Assembly: GCA_033557465.1 (NCBI GenBank)
Contig: CM066047.1
Location: 6,572,001 to 6,636,000 of the forward strand
DNA: 64,000 nt
Direction of reading: 5' to 3'
From: Ichthyophis bannanicus
Lineage: Eukaryota; Chordata; Amphibia; Gymnophiona; Ichthyophiidae
A model generated the notes under the pieces. The model saw only the letters and a program-made list of their open reading frames with translations, did no database searches and was not told the DNA's origin. Position numbers and translations under genes: made by a program. Positions within the stretch are counted from its first letter, which is position 1. The number at the start of each line of letters is the position of its first letter. Positions 36,128-47,265 of this stretch are shown here, piece after piece.

Positions 36128-36780
36128 CATTAGGGCCAATATTCAGCGCCGACAGTTAATGTTGCCAGCACGGCTAGCCATCAGTGCTGAATGCCGGGGA
36201 ATTGAATATCCGAGGTCGTCACATAAGCCGACCGCTATGCAGGCAGCACTGATATTGAAGCACTGCCCGGTTAGCGCTTCGTGGGCTTCCTGTACCTGGC
36301 CTTTGCCATATAAGGCTAAGTGGGCAATGGCTGAATACCATTAATGGTGCCTGCTACATGCCTTGATGCTAAGCGGTAGATCTGGCAGCTGTGGCTATTC
36401 CGGGTTAGTGCCACTAAATATCCCTTTCACTGTGATTAGCACAATTAGCAGCTCTGCATTAGTCGCTTTGAATATAGGGCACACTGTATTTATATCTTAT
36501 GCACAGAATGGGTCGATTTTCAGTGACAGCGTCAGAGATTTTAAAGCACCTTCAACCGCTTCTGAAGCTAAACCTGGCATCCGGGGTGAATATCCCACTG
36601 TGGCATTGAGGGGAGCTGCTAACTGCTCAGCGGCAATATTCAGCCGCTGATGTGGTTAGTGGCTGACCGGATAGCGGTCAGTACTGCCCAGAAAATAACC
36701 GGACGTTTTAAAGGTGATCTGTGGGGATATTCAGCAGGACTAAACAGTTAGTGCCACTGAACAGTAGGATGCCAGCTTTA
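36128..36780. repeat. GGGCCCGATATTCA palindromic repeats (probably two copies)
   Basis: First copy: AGGGCCAATATTCAGCGCC at about 36132 to TTTGAATATAGGGC at about 36480. Second: CGGCAATATTCAGCCGC (36630) to TAGTGCCACTGAACAG (36765). Many short TTAGC/GCTAA palindromes. Confidence 0.6.
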
Positions 36781-37138
36781 TGTTGTTTGCGGCACCTGCA
36801 AACTGCATCAACCCTTTTAAGTATCACGTCCATATGTTTAGTGTTGTACTTTGCATTATTATTACCACAGTCTGATGTAAAGTGCTTTGGGTCAAACTGC
36901 AGTTTCAGGAAGGGGTTCTCAGGGGTCTCAGGCAGATGGGCTGATGTGCAGTAGACTGAGGAACATGTGTGAGTCAGTAGAGCCCAAGAGGTTTGCAGTA
37001 CCTCCTTTTCCAGTCCAAATACAAAGGGAGATGTCTCCCCAGTACCAACAGGGGCATCTTTCAGCCCGAGTGATCACCTACATAGTACAAAAGAACATGA
37101 AGGGTTTCTGTAAATTTCCAATTGTCTTACTTTTGTAG
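36781..37138. other. End of intron 6
   Basis: Unassigned, ending with the exon 7 acceptor (TCTTACTTTTGTAG). Confidence 0.5.
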
Positions 37139-37775
<637 letters not shown>

Positions 37776-38052
37776 CATCATTTATTTATTTATTTTATAC
37801 TGTGCTCTTTAGAATCAGTGCGGTTTACATGTATACTAACAGGTCCTTTTTATTCCCTTGTCCCCGAAGGGCTCACAGTGTACCTGAGGCAATGGAGGGT
37901 TAAGTGGCTTGCCCAAGGCCACAAGGAGTGGCCATGGGACTTGAGACCCCAGTCCCTCCGGCCTGAAGTTGCTTGTCCCCATGCGGGAATTGAACCCCTG
38001 GCCTTCTGGCCTGAGGTAACCTGTCCCAAGCACTGAGCCCCTCCTCCCTCAT
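37776..38052 (-). repeat. L2 tail joined to a SINE-like body, minus strand
   Basis: TTTATTTATTTATTTTATAC and AGTGCGGTTTACATG (reverse L2 end) pass directly into GAGGCAATGGAGGGTTAAGT and GCCCAAGGCCACAAGG (SINE body), with a doubled segment (AGACCCCAGTCCCTCCGGCC then TGGCCTTCTGGCCTGAGG) like the 33753 SINE. Probably one SINE of the long type with its L2-derived tail. Confidence 0.65.
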
Positions 38053-38167
38053 GTTTCTATGTTTCTGTGGTGGTGGGGACAAGGACAGTACATTCCTATC
38101 GCACATACTCTCAGTTTGAGTGTGCACAGGGGCAGAGCCCAAAGGAATGCACATAAGCTATAAAGTA

Positions 38168-38445
38168 TTATGGGCCCGATATTCAGTACCGGTGGCTAGC
38201 CGCTGGCACTGAACGTTAACCCCGGATATCCGGTTTAAGCTAACTGGGCAGTGGCGATATTCAGCTGCTGTCCAGGAATGCCCCGACATGCCCTCAAGCT
38301 AACTGGTTAGCACTGGGAGTGTAGCAGTGGCAGCTGTGGACATTCAGCGTCACTAACCATGTTCGTTCCAATAAATATCCTGCAGAGTGGCATCTATACA
38401 CTTTTCCGGTCTACAAACCACGTAAATGCCTTTGCCCTATAACCT
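38168..38445. repeat. GGGCCCGATATTCA palindromic repeat
   Basis: Starts TGGGCCCGATATTCAGTACC, internal CAGTGGCGATATTCAGC, ends near CAAACCACGTAAATGCC. Confidence 0.7.
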
Positions 38446-38505
38446 TTTCATGTTTCCAATGCACGTCTATGCCCCTATTTTACAAAGTAAACTGCATAAA
38501 TAACA

Positions 38506-39064
38506 TAAGAACATAACATAAGAACATAAGATATGCCATACTGGGTCAGACCAAGGTCCATCAAGCCCAGTATTCTGTTTCCAACAGTGGCCAATCTAGG
38601 TCATACGTACCTAGCAGTTTCCCCAAGGGACACAGGTTCCACAATGCTTGTATTGGTTCAAGCATTGATATCCTGGGTCCCTTCTTAATAATGGTTTATG
38701 GACCTTTCCTCCAGGAACTTGTCCAAACCTTTTTTAAACCCAGCTACACTAACAGCCTTTACTACATGCTCCGGTAACAAATTCCAGAGTTTGATTACAC
38801 GTTGAGTGAAAAAATATTTTCTTTTATTAGTCTTAAATAGTTTACCCTGTAGCTTCATTGCATGTCCCCTAGTCTTTCTATATTCTGATAAGGTAAACAA
38901 TCGATCTACGTTTACCCGTTCCACTCCGTTCATTAATTTATAGACTTCTATCATATCTCCCCTCAGCCGTCTCTTTTCCAGGTTAAAGAGCCCCAACCTT
39001 TTTAGCCTTTCTTCATAGGAGTAGACTTCCATCCCCTTTACCATTTTGGTGGCTCTTCTCTGAA
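38506..39064 (-). pseudogene. CR1 LINE, minus strand, C-terminal ORF2 and 3' UTR
   Basis: Open for 119 codons from the truncation ([20 protein letters not shown] to [10 protein letters not shown] at 38685), then a complete CR1 3' UTR to 38506. A recent-looking, strongly 5'-truncated copy. Confidence 0.93.
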
Positions 39065-39558
39065 TACTTCATGCACATGGCAATGTGCGTTAACTGCATG
39101 GGAGTTTATAATTACCCTCCTTGTGGGTGGTTTTATAAGGTTCATGTGGAAAGTTATGTGCTATTTATGCGCATAAGTCCCTATTTTCAAGGACGTCCAT
39201 GTAAACTCATACATGGCCATGTCTGCATGTTTCGGCCGATTGCTATTCTTTAAGTGCACGCAGAAGTGTCGATCGCGTGTGAGCTCTGATGCAGCGTACA
39301 TGGGGGTGGAGTCTAGGTCTAGCATAGGCGTGGCCTTGAATGACACACAAGTTCTAAAATACTATGACTTATGCATGTCGAAGCACCATCTAGGTGTTGC
39401 CCACTATACCTGCTCCAGGGCAGGCATATCCATGGTGCCTAGGTTCTGGCACTTCCATACGCTCCTATTTTAGAAAGTGCTTCACTTCCTAAAATAGGCC
39501 CCAAGTATGCGTGCAGCAATGTGCTTTATCTGCATGGGAGTTTGTAACATTACTCTCT
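39065..39558. repeat. Dispersed repeat, two related pieces
   Basis: GCATGGGAGTTTATAATTACCCTC (about 39097, given as two parts GCATGGGAGTTTATAA and TTACCCTC) and GCATGGGAGTTTGTAACATT (39533) are related segments; no class recognised. Confidence 0.4.
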
Positions 39559-40142
39559 TTGGGCCCGATATTGGGTTAGGCAGGTTATGTGCCCCTATGG
39601 CGCATAGCCCTGCCCGCGGACCTTTAACCCCGGATATTCATTGCCAGGCAATGAATATCTGGGGATCGCCGCAGACACTGGAAGCTGCAGCAGCGATATT
39701 GCATGCTGTTCGGTTAGCTCCTGTGTCTTAAAGATAGGCAAGGAAAACCCTCAGCTATCTTTAAGGCACAGAAAGTTAACTGGGCGGCATGCAATATCGC
39801 TACTGCACGGTTAGCGCTTGTCGTCACCTCCGCTCGGCCCTGGAACACCCGGCACGCCTCGATGCTAACCGGATACCATCAGGGCACGTAGGGGAGTTAG
39901 GAGGGGATATTTAATGACACTAAGGGGCTTGTTTACAAAGCTGCGGTAGCGGTTCGCGATTGTTATCGGAGCCGCGACCCCATTGATTTCAATGGGGCCG
40001 CAGCTCCGATAACGACCGCGAACCACTACCGCGGCTTTGTAAACAAGCCCCTAAGTGTAAGTGCCGTTGAATATCTCCATTTAAGGAATTTACATGGTTT
40101 ACTGGGCTGTAAACCGTGTAAATGCCTTTCAAATATCGGGCC
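39559..40142. repeat. GGGCCCGATATTCA palindromic repeat, full copy with nested MITE
   Basis: Starts GGGCCCGATATTGGG and ends TTCAAATATCGGGCCC. Internal GGATATTCATTGCCAGG and palindromic TTAAAGATAG/CTATCTTTAA. Near the right end is TTACATGGTTTACTGGGC with its complement. A 128-bp Harbinger-like MITE is nested inside. Confidence 0.75.
39924..40051. mobile_element. Palindromic Harbinger-like MITE, copy 2
   Basis: 128 bp, nearly perfect foldback: GGGGCTTGTTTACAAAGC at the left, its complement at the right, centre CCATTGATTTCAATGG. TAA duplication at 39921-39923 and 40052-40054. The 3-bp TWA target duplication and GGGG start fit PIF/Harbinger-mobilised MITEs (family knowledge). Confidence 0.85.
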
Positions 40143-40690
40143 CCTTCCATCTACAGTCAGCCACTTTATCCTCCTTTAAATGCATTGTTCTGAAATTAGG
40201 CTGTAGCTACCTTTGGGATGAGTAACTTGGTTTTAGTGGTTTTGATGCATATCAAGGAAAAGGGAATCTTATTATTATTACTACTACTACATGTTGGATA
40301 ACATGAGACCTGAGAGAATGAACTGACTTAACTGAGGAACACAGGGGCAGGTTTACTAAAAGCTGGCAGTATATTATGCATTAAACCCCGAATCTAAGCA
40401 CGGGGGTGGTGCCAGACACATTAGGAAATGGAGCCACAGTAGCGTAGGTTCAGCACCACCTTCTTGGAATGTGGTTTGCCACTATTACTGCGGGTGCACG
40501 TAACATCACCCATTGAGGTGGCAACAAGTGTACGCACGATACGTGCAACATCAATGATTAGCACACATTAAAGATGCCTGTGCTAACCACAAGGCGCATG
40601 GTCTGCACCAGAGCCTCCCAGTCTCCAACCCACACTAAGCACTTAACATGGAATTCTTAGCACAGCTGCATAGTTGGCACAAAAGGTAAA
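40143..40690. other. Intron 7, unassigned sequence
   Basis: No gene or repeat recognised; a short (ATT/ACT)n run at about 40270-40290. Confidence 0.3.
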
Positions 40691-40694
40691 TTAA

Positions 40695-40832
40695 CCGGTG
40701 ACATTGATAAGTTGGATTTTTCTGAAGCAATGGTGGTTGTTAAGTGACTTGCCCAAGGTCATAAGGAGTGCTAGTGGGAACTGAACCCTGGTCTCTTGGT
40801 TGCCAAGCCATTAGGCTATTTCTCCACTCCAT
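40695..40832 (-). repeat. tRNA-derived SINE, body type B
   Basis: TTAAGTGACTTGCCCAAGG and TGGTCTCTTGGTTGCCAAGC, minus orientation; the head is shortened (CATTAGGCTATTTCTCC). Confidence 0.7.
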
Positions 40833-42039
40833 ATCAGGAGCACTTGACCATCTCCTGCCTGAGGTCTTATCAGTGTTTTCTATAAGTTCAGTTCTCGTAA
40901 CAATTACAAGACATTTCTAAGTATCCAGAAGAGATGCGATATGAAGTCAAAGTGCTCCGAGGTCTTGAACATCATCTTTCCATTCTACAGTTTGGTAAAG
41001 TAAAGGGAAGAGGCAGAACAGAGCAAAGTGGAAAGGGCCGATACTAGGGGCCTGCTGTCCAAGAGGTCAGTGGCTGCTGCACCTCTTCCTCTGGAGTAAT
41101 GAGAACAGACACACAACACGGATTTAATTTGAAAGCTCCAAATTGGTGTATTTTTAAAGATCCATTTTCCCCATTAACAAAGGTGTTAATATCTGTGCCT
41201 GTCACATATCACAGGATTTCGAGTCTCATTAGTACATACAAATTCCTCCTCTCTTCCTACTCTTTATCACTGTCCTTTCTTATTCTTTTCCTCCACTGTC
41301 CTGTCAGTTCATTGGCTTTCTTTTCCTTTTTCTCTCTTTGCAGTTCTTACATTATATGTTGTGAAACACTTGTATGCCTTGACCCAAGCGGTATATCCAG
41401 AAATGAAATGAAGATAAAGACAGATAAAGAGAATATCATACATTAGTCAAATACACCAGATAGGGATTCCCTCATTTTCAGCTGTAGTTTATCCAGTAAG
41501 TAGGGCCTTGGAATATTCACTCTCACTGCTGTGGCGCTGTCCACTTAGTGCCGGGGCGGGGTTAGAGCAGTTCCAGCACTCATTTGGTTAGCAGCAATTT
41601 TCAGTCCTCTAACCAGAGTAGTGGCCACAAAGGTAGCTCACAAAAAGGATGCCCCAACTTTATGTGGTTGGCCTGTCTGGATAGTGGCCGACTATCGTAG
41701 CTCTCTACTGTAGATGGTAACAGCAATCAGCAGTACAGTGCTAGAGGATGTTAAATATCTGGTTGAATTTTAAACACCGCAGTCAGCATTTAAAAACCAA
41801 CAACTGTAGAGTTGAAATATTGACTCATATGACTCTAGGAGTTATAACCACAGCCTCTAGTTTCTGGGTAAATTCAGTGCAAGTCTTGAGAATTGTGTGG
41901 AAATTTTTCTGAATTTCTTGACAGTTATGTAACACATTTACACATTTTTTCTGAATAATTTAGTTTGTTCTTTTGCGGGTGAGAATTTCATGTATCTATG
42001 TGAAGTAGCAAATCAAGGGAAGATCTCAGGGATGGGGAG
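40833..42039. other. Intron 7, mostly unassigned; possible old palindromic repeat at 41490-41775
   Basis: 41250-41345 is pyrimidine-rich. 41505-41775 holds TTGGAATATTCACTCTCAC, GGTTAGCAGC and TCTAACCAGAG, weak hallmarks of the GATATTCA family. No gene. Confidence 0.35.
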
Positions 42040-42686
42040 TGCAGAGAAATTGGGAGACTGGACGTCCAAATGACAGATGAAATTTAACGTGAACACGTGC
42101 AAAGTTACGCACCTAGGAAAGAACAACCCAAACTATGGTTACATGATGCAAGATTCCACATTAGGAACCACCACCACCCAGGAAAAAGATTTAGGTGTCA
42201 TCGTGGATAACATGTTGAAACCCTTCGCCCAGTGTGCAGCAGCAGCCAAGAGAGCAAATAGAATGCTAAGTATCATAAGGAAAGGAATGGAGAATTAAAC
42301 AAAGGATGACATCATAATGCCTGTGTATCGTTCCATGGTGCGACCGCACATTGAATATTGTGTGCAATTCTGGTCGCCGTATCTTAAAAAGGATATAGTG
42401 GAATTAGAAAAAGGTACAGAGAAGAGCCACCAAAATGGTAAAGGAGATGGAAGGATACCCCTATGAAGAAAGGCTTAAAAGGTTAGGGCTCTTCATCATG
42501 GAAAAGAGATGGCTGAGGAGAGATATGGTAGCGGTCTATAAAATGATTGGATTGGAACTTGTAGACGTGATTTGGTTGTTTACTCCTTCAAAAAAGTTCA
42601 AAGACTAGGGATCACACAATAAAGCTATAAAGCAGAACATTTAAGAATAATTAGAGAAAATATTTTTTCTCTCAATGCATAATTAA

Positions 42687-43318
42687 CATCAGAAACTTTA
42701 TTTAACTGTTTTATTATACCGCTTAGTCAGGAAATCAAAACGGTTTACATGCAATTGGCAACTTTAAGTTTACATATAATTATGTTATGCTAAGCACTGT
42801 TCTAAGAACAATTTTACATTTTTAATTTATATACAGTTGTGTGGGAGGTATCTTGTTAATTGTAGAGGAGAAAATCTTTAGTCCTTAAAGTGTTCTTTGA
42901 AAAAACGAGTTTTTAGATTCTTGCGGAATTCTGAGAGTTCTGATAATAGGTTCCAGAGGTCTGGTGCGTAAAATGAGAACGCTCCCTTCCGTCTTTCCTG
43001 ATTGCATTTTCTTAACTTATTTTGCTGGCATTTCCGTGTTTTTCTGTCCCTTACAGCTGTGTTTATTGTAGAGTCCAGGCAGGGTGCTGAGATATTATGA
43101 ATTATTTTGAAATTGTTTTGTATCTGATCCTGCTAGCCAGTGGGAGCCAATGTAGCTGTTTAAGTATGGGTGTGATATGTGTTTACGTATGGGTGTGATA
43201 TGGTCCGATCTTTTTGCTGTCATCATGATTCTGGCTGTTGTGTGTTGCTAGTTGGAGTTGATGTAGTGACTGTTTGGGGAGACCTTGAAGTGCATTGTTA
43301 CAAGTCTAGGTGAGGATA
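42687..43318 (-). repeat. L2-like 3' region, minus strand
   Basis: TTATACCGCTTAGTCAGG, AACGGTTTACATGCAATTGG and, further in, GGTTCCAGAGGTCTGG, and TGGGAGCCAATGTAGC, the order seen in reversed L2 tails (compare 45110-45370). GGGTGTGATATG is duplicated at 43167 and 43191. Clade assignment uncertain. Confidence 0.5.
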
Positions 43319-43523
43319 TGGGTCCGACCAAGGTCCATCAAGCCCAGTATCCTGTTTCCAACAGTGGCCAATCCAGGTCACAAGTACCTAACAGTTTCCC
43401 TTAAAGATACAATTTCCACAATGCTTATCATGGGGCCTCTTCAATAATGATTTATGGACCTTTCCTCCAGGAACTTGTCCAAACCTTTTTTAAACCCAGC
43501 TACACTAACAGCTTTTGCTACAT
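43319..43523 (-). repeat. CR1 LINE 3' end, minus strand
   Basis: From GGTCCGACCAAGGTCCATC through AGTGGCCAATCCAGGTCAC to GCTACATCCTCC: 3' UTR and the last codons of ORF2. Confidence 0.85.
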
Positions 43524-43737
43524 CCTCCATAATGTGTGCCCTCAAGTCTATACTGATTTCTGGTATAACCCAGTAGTTCCTGGATTTTCTTGGCAGTATG
43601 ACCAGAAGTAGGTTACCAGGGCTTTCTTCCAAGGCAAATGGAGGGTGAAGTGACTTTCCCAAGGCCACAAGTGTGATTCATACCCTGGTTTGTTCCTTAC
43701 TGAACCAGTGCTCTAACTATTCGGCTACTCCTCCACA
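43524..43737 (-). repeat. tRNA-derived SINE, body type A, inside CR1
   Basis: Head complement AGTGCTCTAACTATTCGGCT (43707) and body GTAACCCAGTAGTTCCTGG, like 2965 and 4343. Confidence 0.75.
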
Positions 43738-44000
43738 CCTCCAAGCTCTGTAATTCATTTCTGGAGGATGTAGTGAAAGCTGAGTTTAAAAAGCCTTGGA
43801 CAAGTTCTTGGAGGAAAAGTCCATAAACCATTATTAAAGTGGGCTGGGAGATATCCATTAGGATAAGCAGCACAGAGTTTGTCTACCTTTTGGGATCCTG
43901 CGAGATACTTGTGACCTGCATTAGCCTCTGTTAGAAACAGGATATTGTGTGTGATGGACCTTTGGTCTGACCCAGTATGGCAAATCTTATGTTTCTATGT

Positions 44001-44726
44001 GAGGAAAGGAGGGAAGATCAGGGATGGGGAGTACAGAGAGGGAAAAATGGAGAATCAGGAATAGATTCATGAGGGGATAGAGGAAAACGGAAAGGTTCTG
44101 GTTCTTATGGGGATAGAGAGAAAGAGAGTGCTTCTGAGTTCTTGAGAGTTGTCCCCTTTCTAGCTCTAGCCCTGTTCTTCCTCACATCCTAATTCTTTTC
44201 CCTCCCTCTCCTTTGCTCTTTACCCTCTCTCTCCCTCTGTTCACCATTCTCTTTTCCTTTCACCACTTGCCAGTCCTGTTTCTCCCCCTATCTCAGGTGC
44301 CCATTCATACTTGCACAACACCCATACCTACAGTATCAACTCTCCTCAGACTCCTCATTCACATAGACACCGACTCCCTAATCCACCTTTCGCACACATG
44401 CAGACACTGTCATTCCAGTCAGAAACCGCAGCCACTCTCTCTATCGCACCCCATTCGCTCCAGACTCATTCTGATGTAATTTGTAGGACCTGGAAGTTTC
44501 CTTCATGGGTTGAGACCTGGTACTAGAGTAACTGCAGCAAGTCTTCAGCCATGGTCCAGTAGTTGGGGACCTTGCACACATCCAGGCACTAGCTGCTGTC
44601 ATTGCAGGATGTCCTGAGATTGAGAATATTTCCTGCTTGGCATACCCTGTCCTCGCTGATCTAAGGAGCAGAAGACCAGGTCAGAAATCAAATCCAGGTC
44701 CCTCTGCTTGTGGCTTTAACCATTTT
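44001..44726. other. Intron 7, unassigned; pyrimidine-rich 44150-44290
   Basis: No gene recognised. Low-complexity C/T sequence gives short Leu/Ser/Thr-rich ORFs. Confidence 0.35.
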
Positions 44727-45990
44727 ATTTATTTATTTAACAGTTTCTTCTATACCACCCCTTCCAGAGATCAAGGGCGGTTTACATTGAACAGTTAACA
44801 AAATTTTGTATACTTCTGTATACTTTACATGAAACATGGTTTTAACTATATACAGGTAATAATACGTAAAACATAACAGAACTAAATTACAAATGGTTAT
44901 TTACAAGAGCAACAGATTGGGTAAGACTTTTGCGTGTTGGGTGAATTGTGTAAGTAGTGTAAGGTTTTCTTGTGTTAGTCGTTTGTCCTATCTTGAGCGC
45001 TGTGGATGTGTTTTTGTGATTGTTGGGGAGAGGTTCTCTGTTGATAGGGGATTGTAAAATGGTTTGTGAAGAGGTAGGTTTTAAGTTCTTTTTTGAATTG
45101 GTGAAGGTCTTTTATCATGCGAAGGATTAGTGGTAGATCGTTCCAGAGTGGGGGCAGCGAAGGAGAAGGCCCTATCACCTGTAGTTGCTTTAGTTTTTCT
45201 GAAGGTTGTTTTTATGTTGAGGGAATGGATTGCGTTTTGTCTGCGCATTCTAGTTTCTGATGGGGGGTGTATTAGGGTAGACAAATGTGAGGGAGAGATG
45301 TTGTTAAGGAGTTTGAAGGTAGTTAGGAGGATTTTATATTTTATTCGGCTACTTATAGGGAGCCAATGCAAGTCTAACAGTATTGGGGTCACATGGTCTG
45401 TTAGTTTAGCTTTTGTGATCATCTTGGCGCATATGTTTTGGACTCTTTGTAGTAGGTAGATGCTCTTTAGCGGTAAACCATTTAGGAGACTATTACAACA
45501 GTCGAAGTGGGGGGTGATGAGGGTATTGACTACTGATCTAAAATCATGTGTGTCAAGTAGGGGTCTTAGGTGTTGTATTGTTTTGAGTTTATAGAATATC
45601 ATTTTTACTGTCTGTTTTATGTGAGGAAGCATGGTGAGTGAGTGGTCTAATATTAGTCCCAGGTACTTTACCTCCTTTTTAACAGGTATAGGTGTTTTGT
45701 TGATTGAGATTGTTGCTGGGTAATTGTAGTCGGCGTCTGGCTTTCTTGTTATGAACATTGCTTCTGTCTTTTTAAGATTGATGCTTAGATGGTTGTCTTC
45801 AAGCCATGTAGTGGTCTCATTCATGCATGTGAGTAAGTTGTCATAGTTGGGGTTGTTAGGGTTTATGGGGATGGCGAGCATAATATCATCCGCGTATATA
45901 AAATGGTTGATTTTGTGTTTTTTGAATATATTTGTAATGGGTTAGAGGTACAGGTTGAAAAGGAACCATGGGGGAAAGCAGGTAAAATAA
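44727..45990 (-). pseudogene. L2-clade LINE: reverse transcriptase C-terminal half, minus strand
   Basis: Starting at about 45990, RT blocks: HFIYADDIMLAIPIN (YADD active site near 45885), LSINLKKTEAMFITRK, VKYLGLILDHSLTM, LITPHFDCCNSLLNGLP, LLQRVQNICAKMIT, HVTPILLDLHWLPISSRIKY, then after a frame break near 45150 LWNDLPLILRMIKDLHQFKK and a stop at 44975. HWLP with the preceding LQRVQN block is characteristic of L2. The 3' UTR ends in (TTTA)n read on the plus strand at 44727-44740. One main frame break; otherwise 266 open codons, so moderately young. Confidence 0.88.
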
Positions 45991-46689
45991 GAGTGATTTC
46001 TTGCGTTGTAGCATGAATCTTGCCCTGCTGCAAAGCAATTGGAAAAGTCTGAAAGTACTTTAGTACCTCTGCAGTGTGTAGCCAACAGAGTGTTCTGAAA
46101 AGAAACTTCCGGGTCCCTGTGGACACCCAAGCAGCTTGCTAAATCTGAAAATACATCTCCCCGTACATTTGAAGCTGTGGGGGGTAATTTTATAGCTATA
46201 AAGTTCAGCACTATATTTGTATATTCAATCGCCCAATTTTATCTGTGTAAGAACCAAAATAAAGGGAAAGACAATTTCTGCATTTGCCACACACCACAAA
46301 AAAATCTGTTCCAAGCACCTACATTTTCCTCACCAAAGCTCCACACCTATGTTCACCCACTTTTTAGGAGCCAAATATGGTGCATAGGGAAAATGGACTC
46401 CTAGAATTAGGATCTCAACCCTAGTCAATTTTCAAAGGTTCAGTTTAGGTCTCCAACTTGCAAAGGTAGGGAGCTAAATTCTTTGAAATCAATGCAAGAA
46501 GGACCTAGAATAACTGATGTAGATAGGGTAGATAAAAGCTTTGGGGGTCTTGGATCAGAAGAAGTAGACTTCAAAAGGAAAGGAAAGAAGAGAGAAACAT
46601 GAAAAGTGGAAGATGGGGAAAAATCTGAATTGGTTGTGAAGGAGAAAGGAAATGTTGAAAGAAATGGTGATATGCAAAGAGGATCAGAA
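45991..46689. other. Intron 7, unassigned sequence
   Basis: No gene or repeat recognised. Confidence 0.35.
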
Positions 46690-47175
46690 AGAAGAGTGGG
46701 CGAGACTGGAGGACATGAGATGAGGGTCTGAAGGACGGAAGAGTGGGCGAGACTGGAGGACATGAGATGAGGGTCTGAAGGACGGAAGAGTGGGCGAGAC
46801 TGGAGGACATGAGATGAGGGTCTGAAGGACGGAAGAGTGGGCGAGACTGGAAGACATGAGATGAGGGTCTGAAGGACGGAAGAGTGGGCGAGACTGGAGG
46901 ACATGAGATGAGGGTCTGAAGGACGGAAGAGTGGGCGAGACTGGAGGACATGAGATGAGGGTCTGAAGGACGGAAGAGTGGGCGAGACTGGAGGACATGA
47001 GATGAGGGTCTGAAGGACGGAAGAGTGGGCGAGACTGGAGGACATGAGATGAGGGTCTGAAGGACGGAAGAGTGGGCGAGACTGGAAGACATGAGATGAG
47101 GGTCTGAAGGATGGAAGAGTGGGCGAGACTGGAAGACATGAGATGAGGATCTGAAGGACGGAAGAGTGGGCGAGA
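46690..47175. repeat. Minisatellite, 47-bp period, about 10 copies
   Basis: Unit GGAAGAGTGGGCGAGACTGG followed by AGGACATGAGATGAGGGTCT and GAAGGAC. Copies are almost identical, suggesting recent expansion. 47 is not a multiple of 3 and no frame of the minus strand has stops, so three long minus ORFs appear; they are not genes. Confidence 0.96.
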
Positions 47176-47265
47176 TTGCTTTTTGCATAAAATGCCATGT
47201 GTCGGCAGGTTTCATACAGCACAGCCACAGGAGTCAAAGCAAATCTCCCCCAGCTGTGTTAAACT

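Larger units (their letters stand above)
42040..44000 (+). mobile_element. CR1 LINE fragment interrupted by nested repeats
   Basis: The left part (42040-42686) covers FNVNTCKVTHLGKNNPNYG, MLKPFAQCAAAAKRANRML and later C-terminal blocks with frame breaks. The reading then jumps from TCTCAATGCATAAT (CR1 'SQCVI') to 43738, where TGTAATTCATTTCTGGAGG and TTGGACAAGTTCTTGG (43795) resume the same CR1, ending at the 3' UTR TGGCAAATCTTATGTTTCTA near 44000. The inserted part 42687-43737 contains L2-like, CR1 and SINE pieces, all minus strand. Confidence 0.75.

Noticed and set aside
46440..47237. Minus ORFs of 265, 214 and 151 codons, Ser/Pro/Leu-rich
   Set aside because: All arise from the 47-bp minisatellite read in three frames; no splice or domain evidence.
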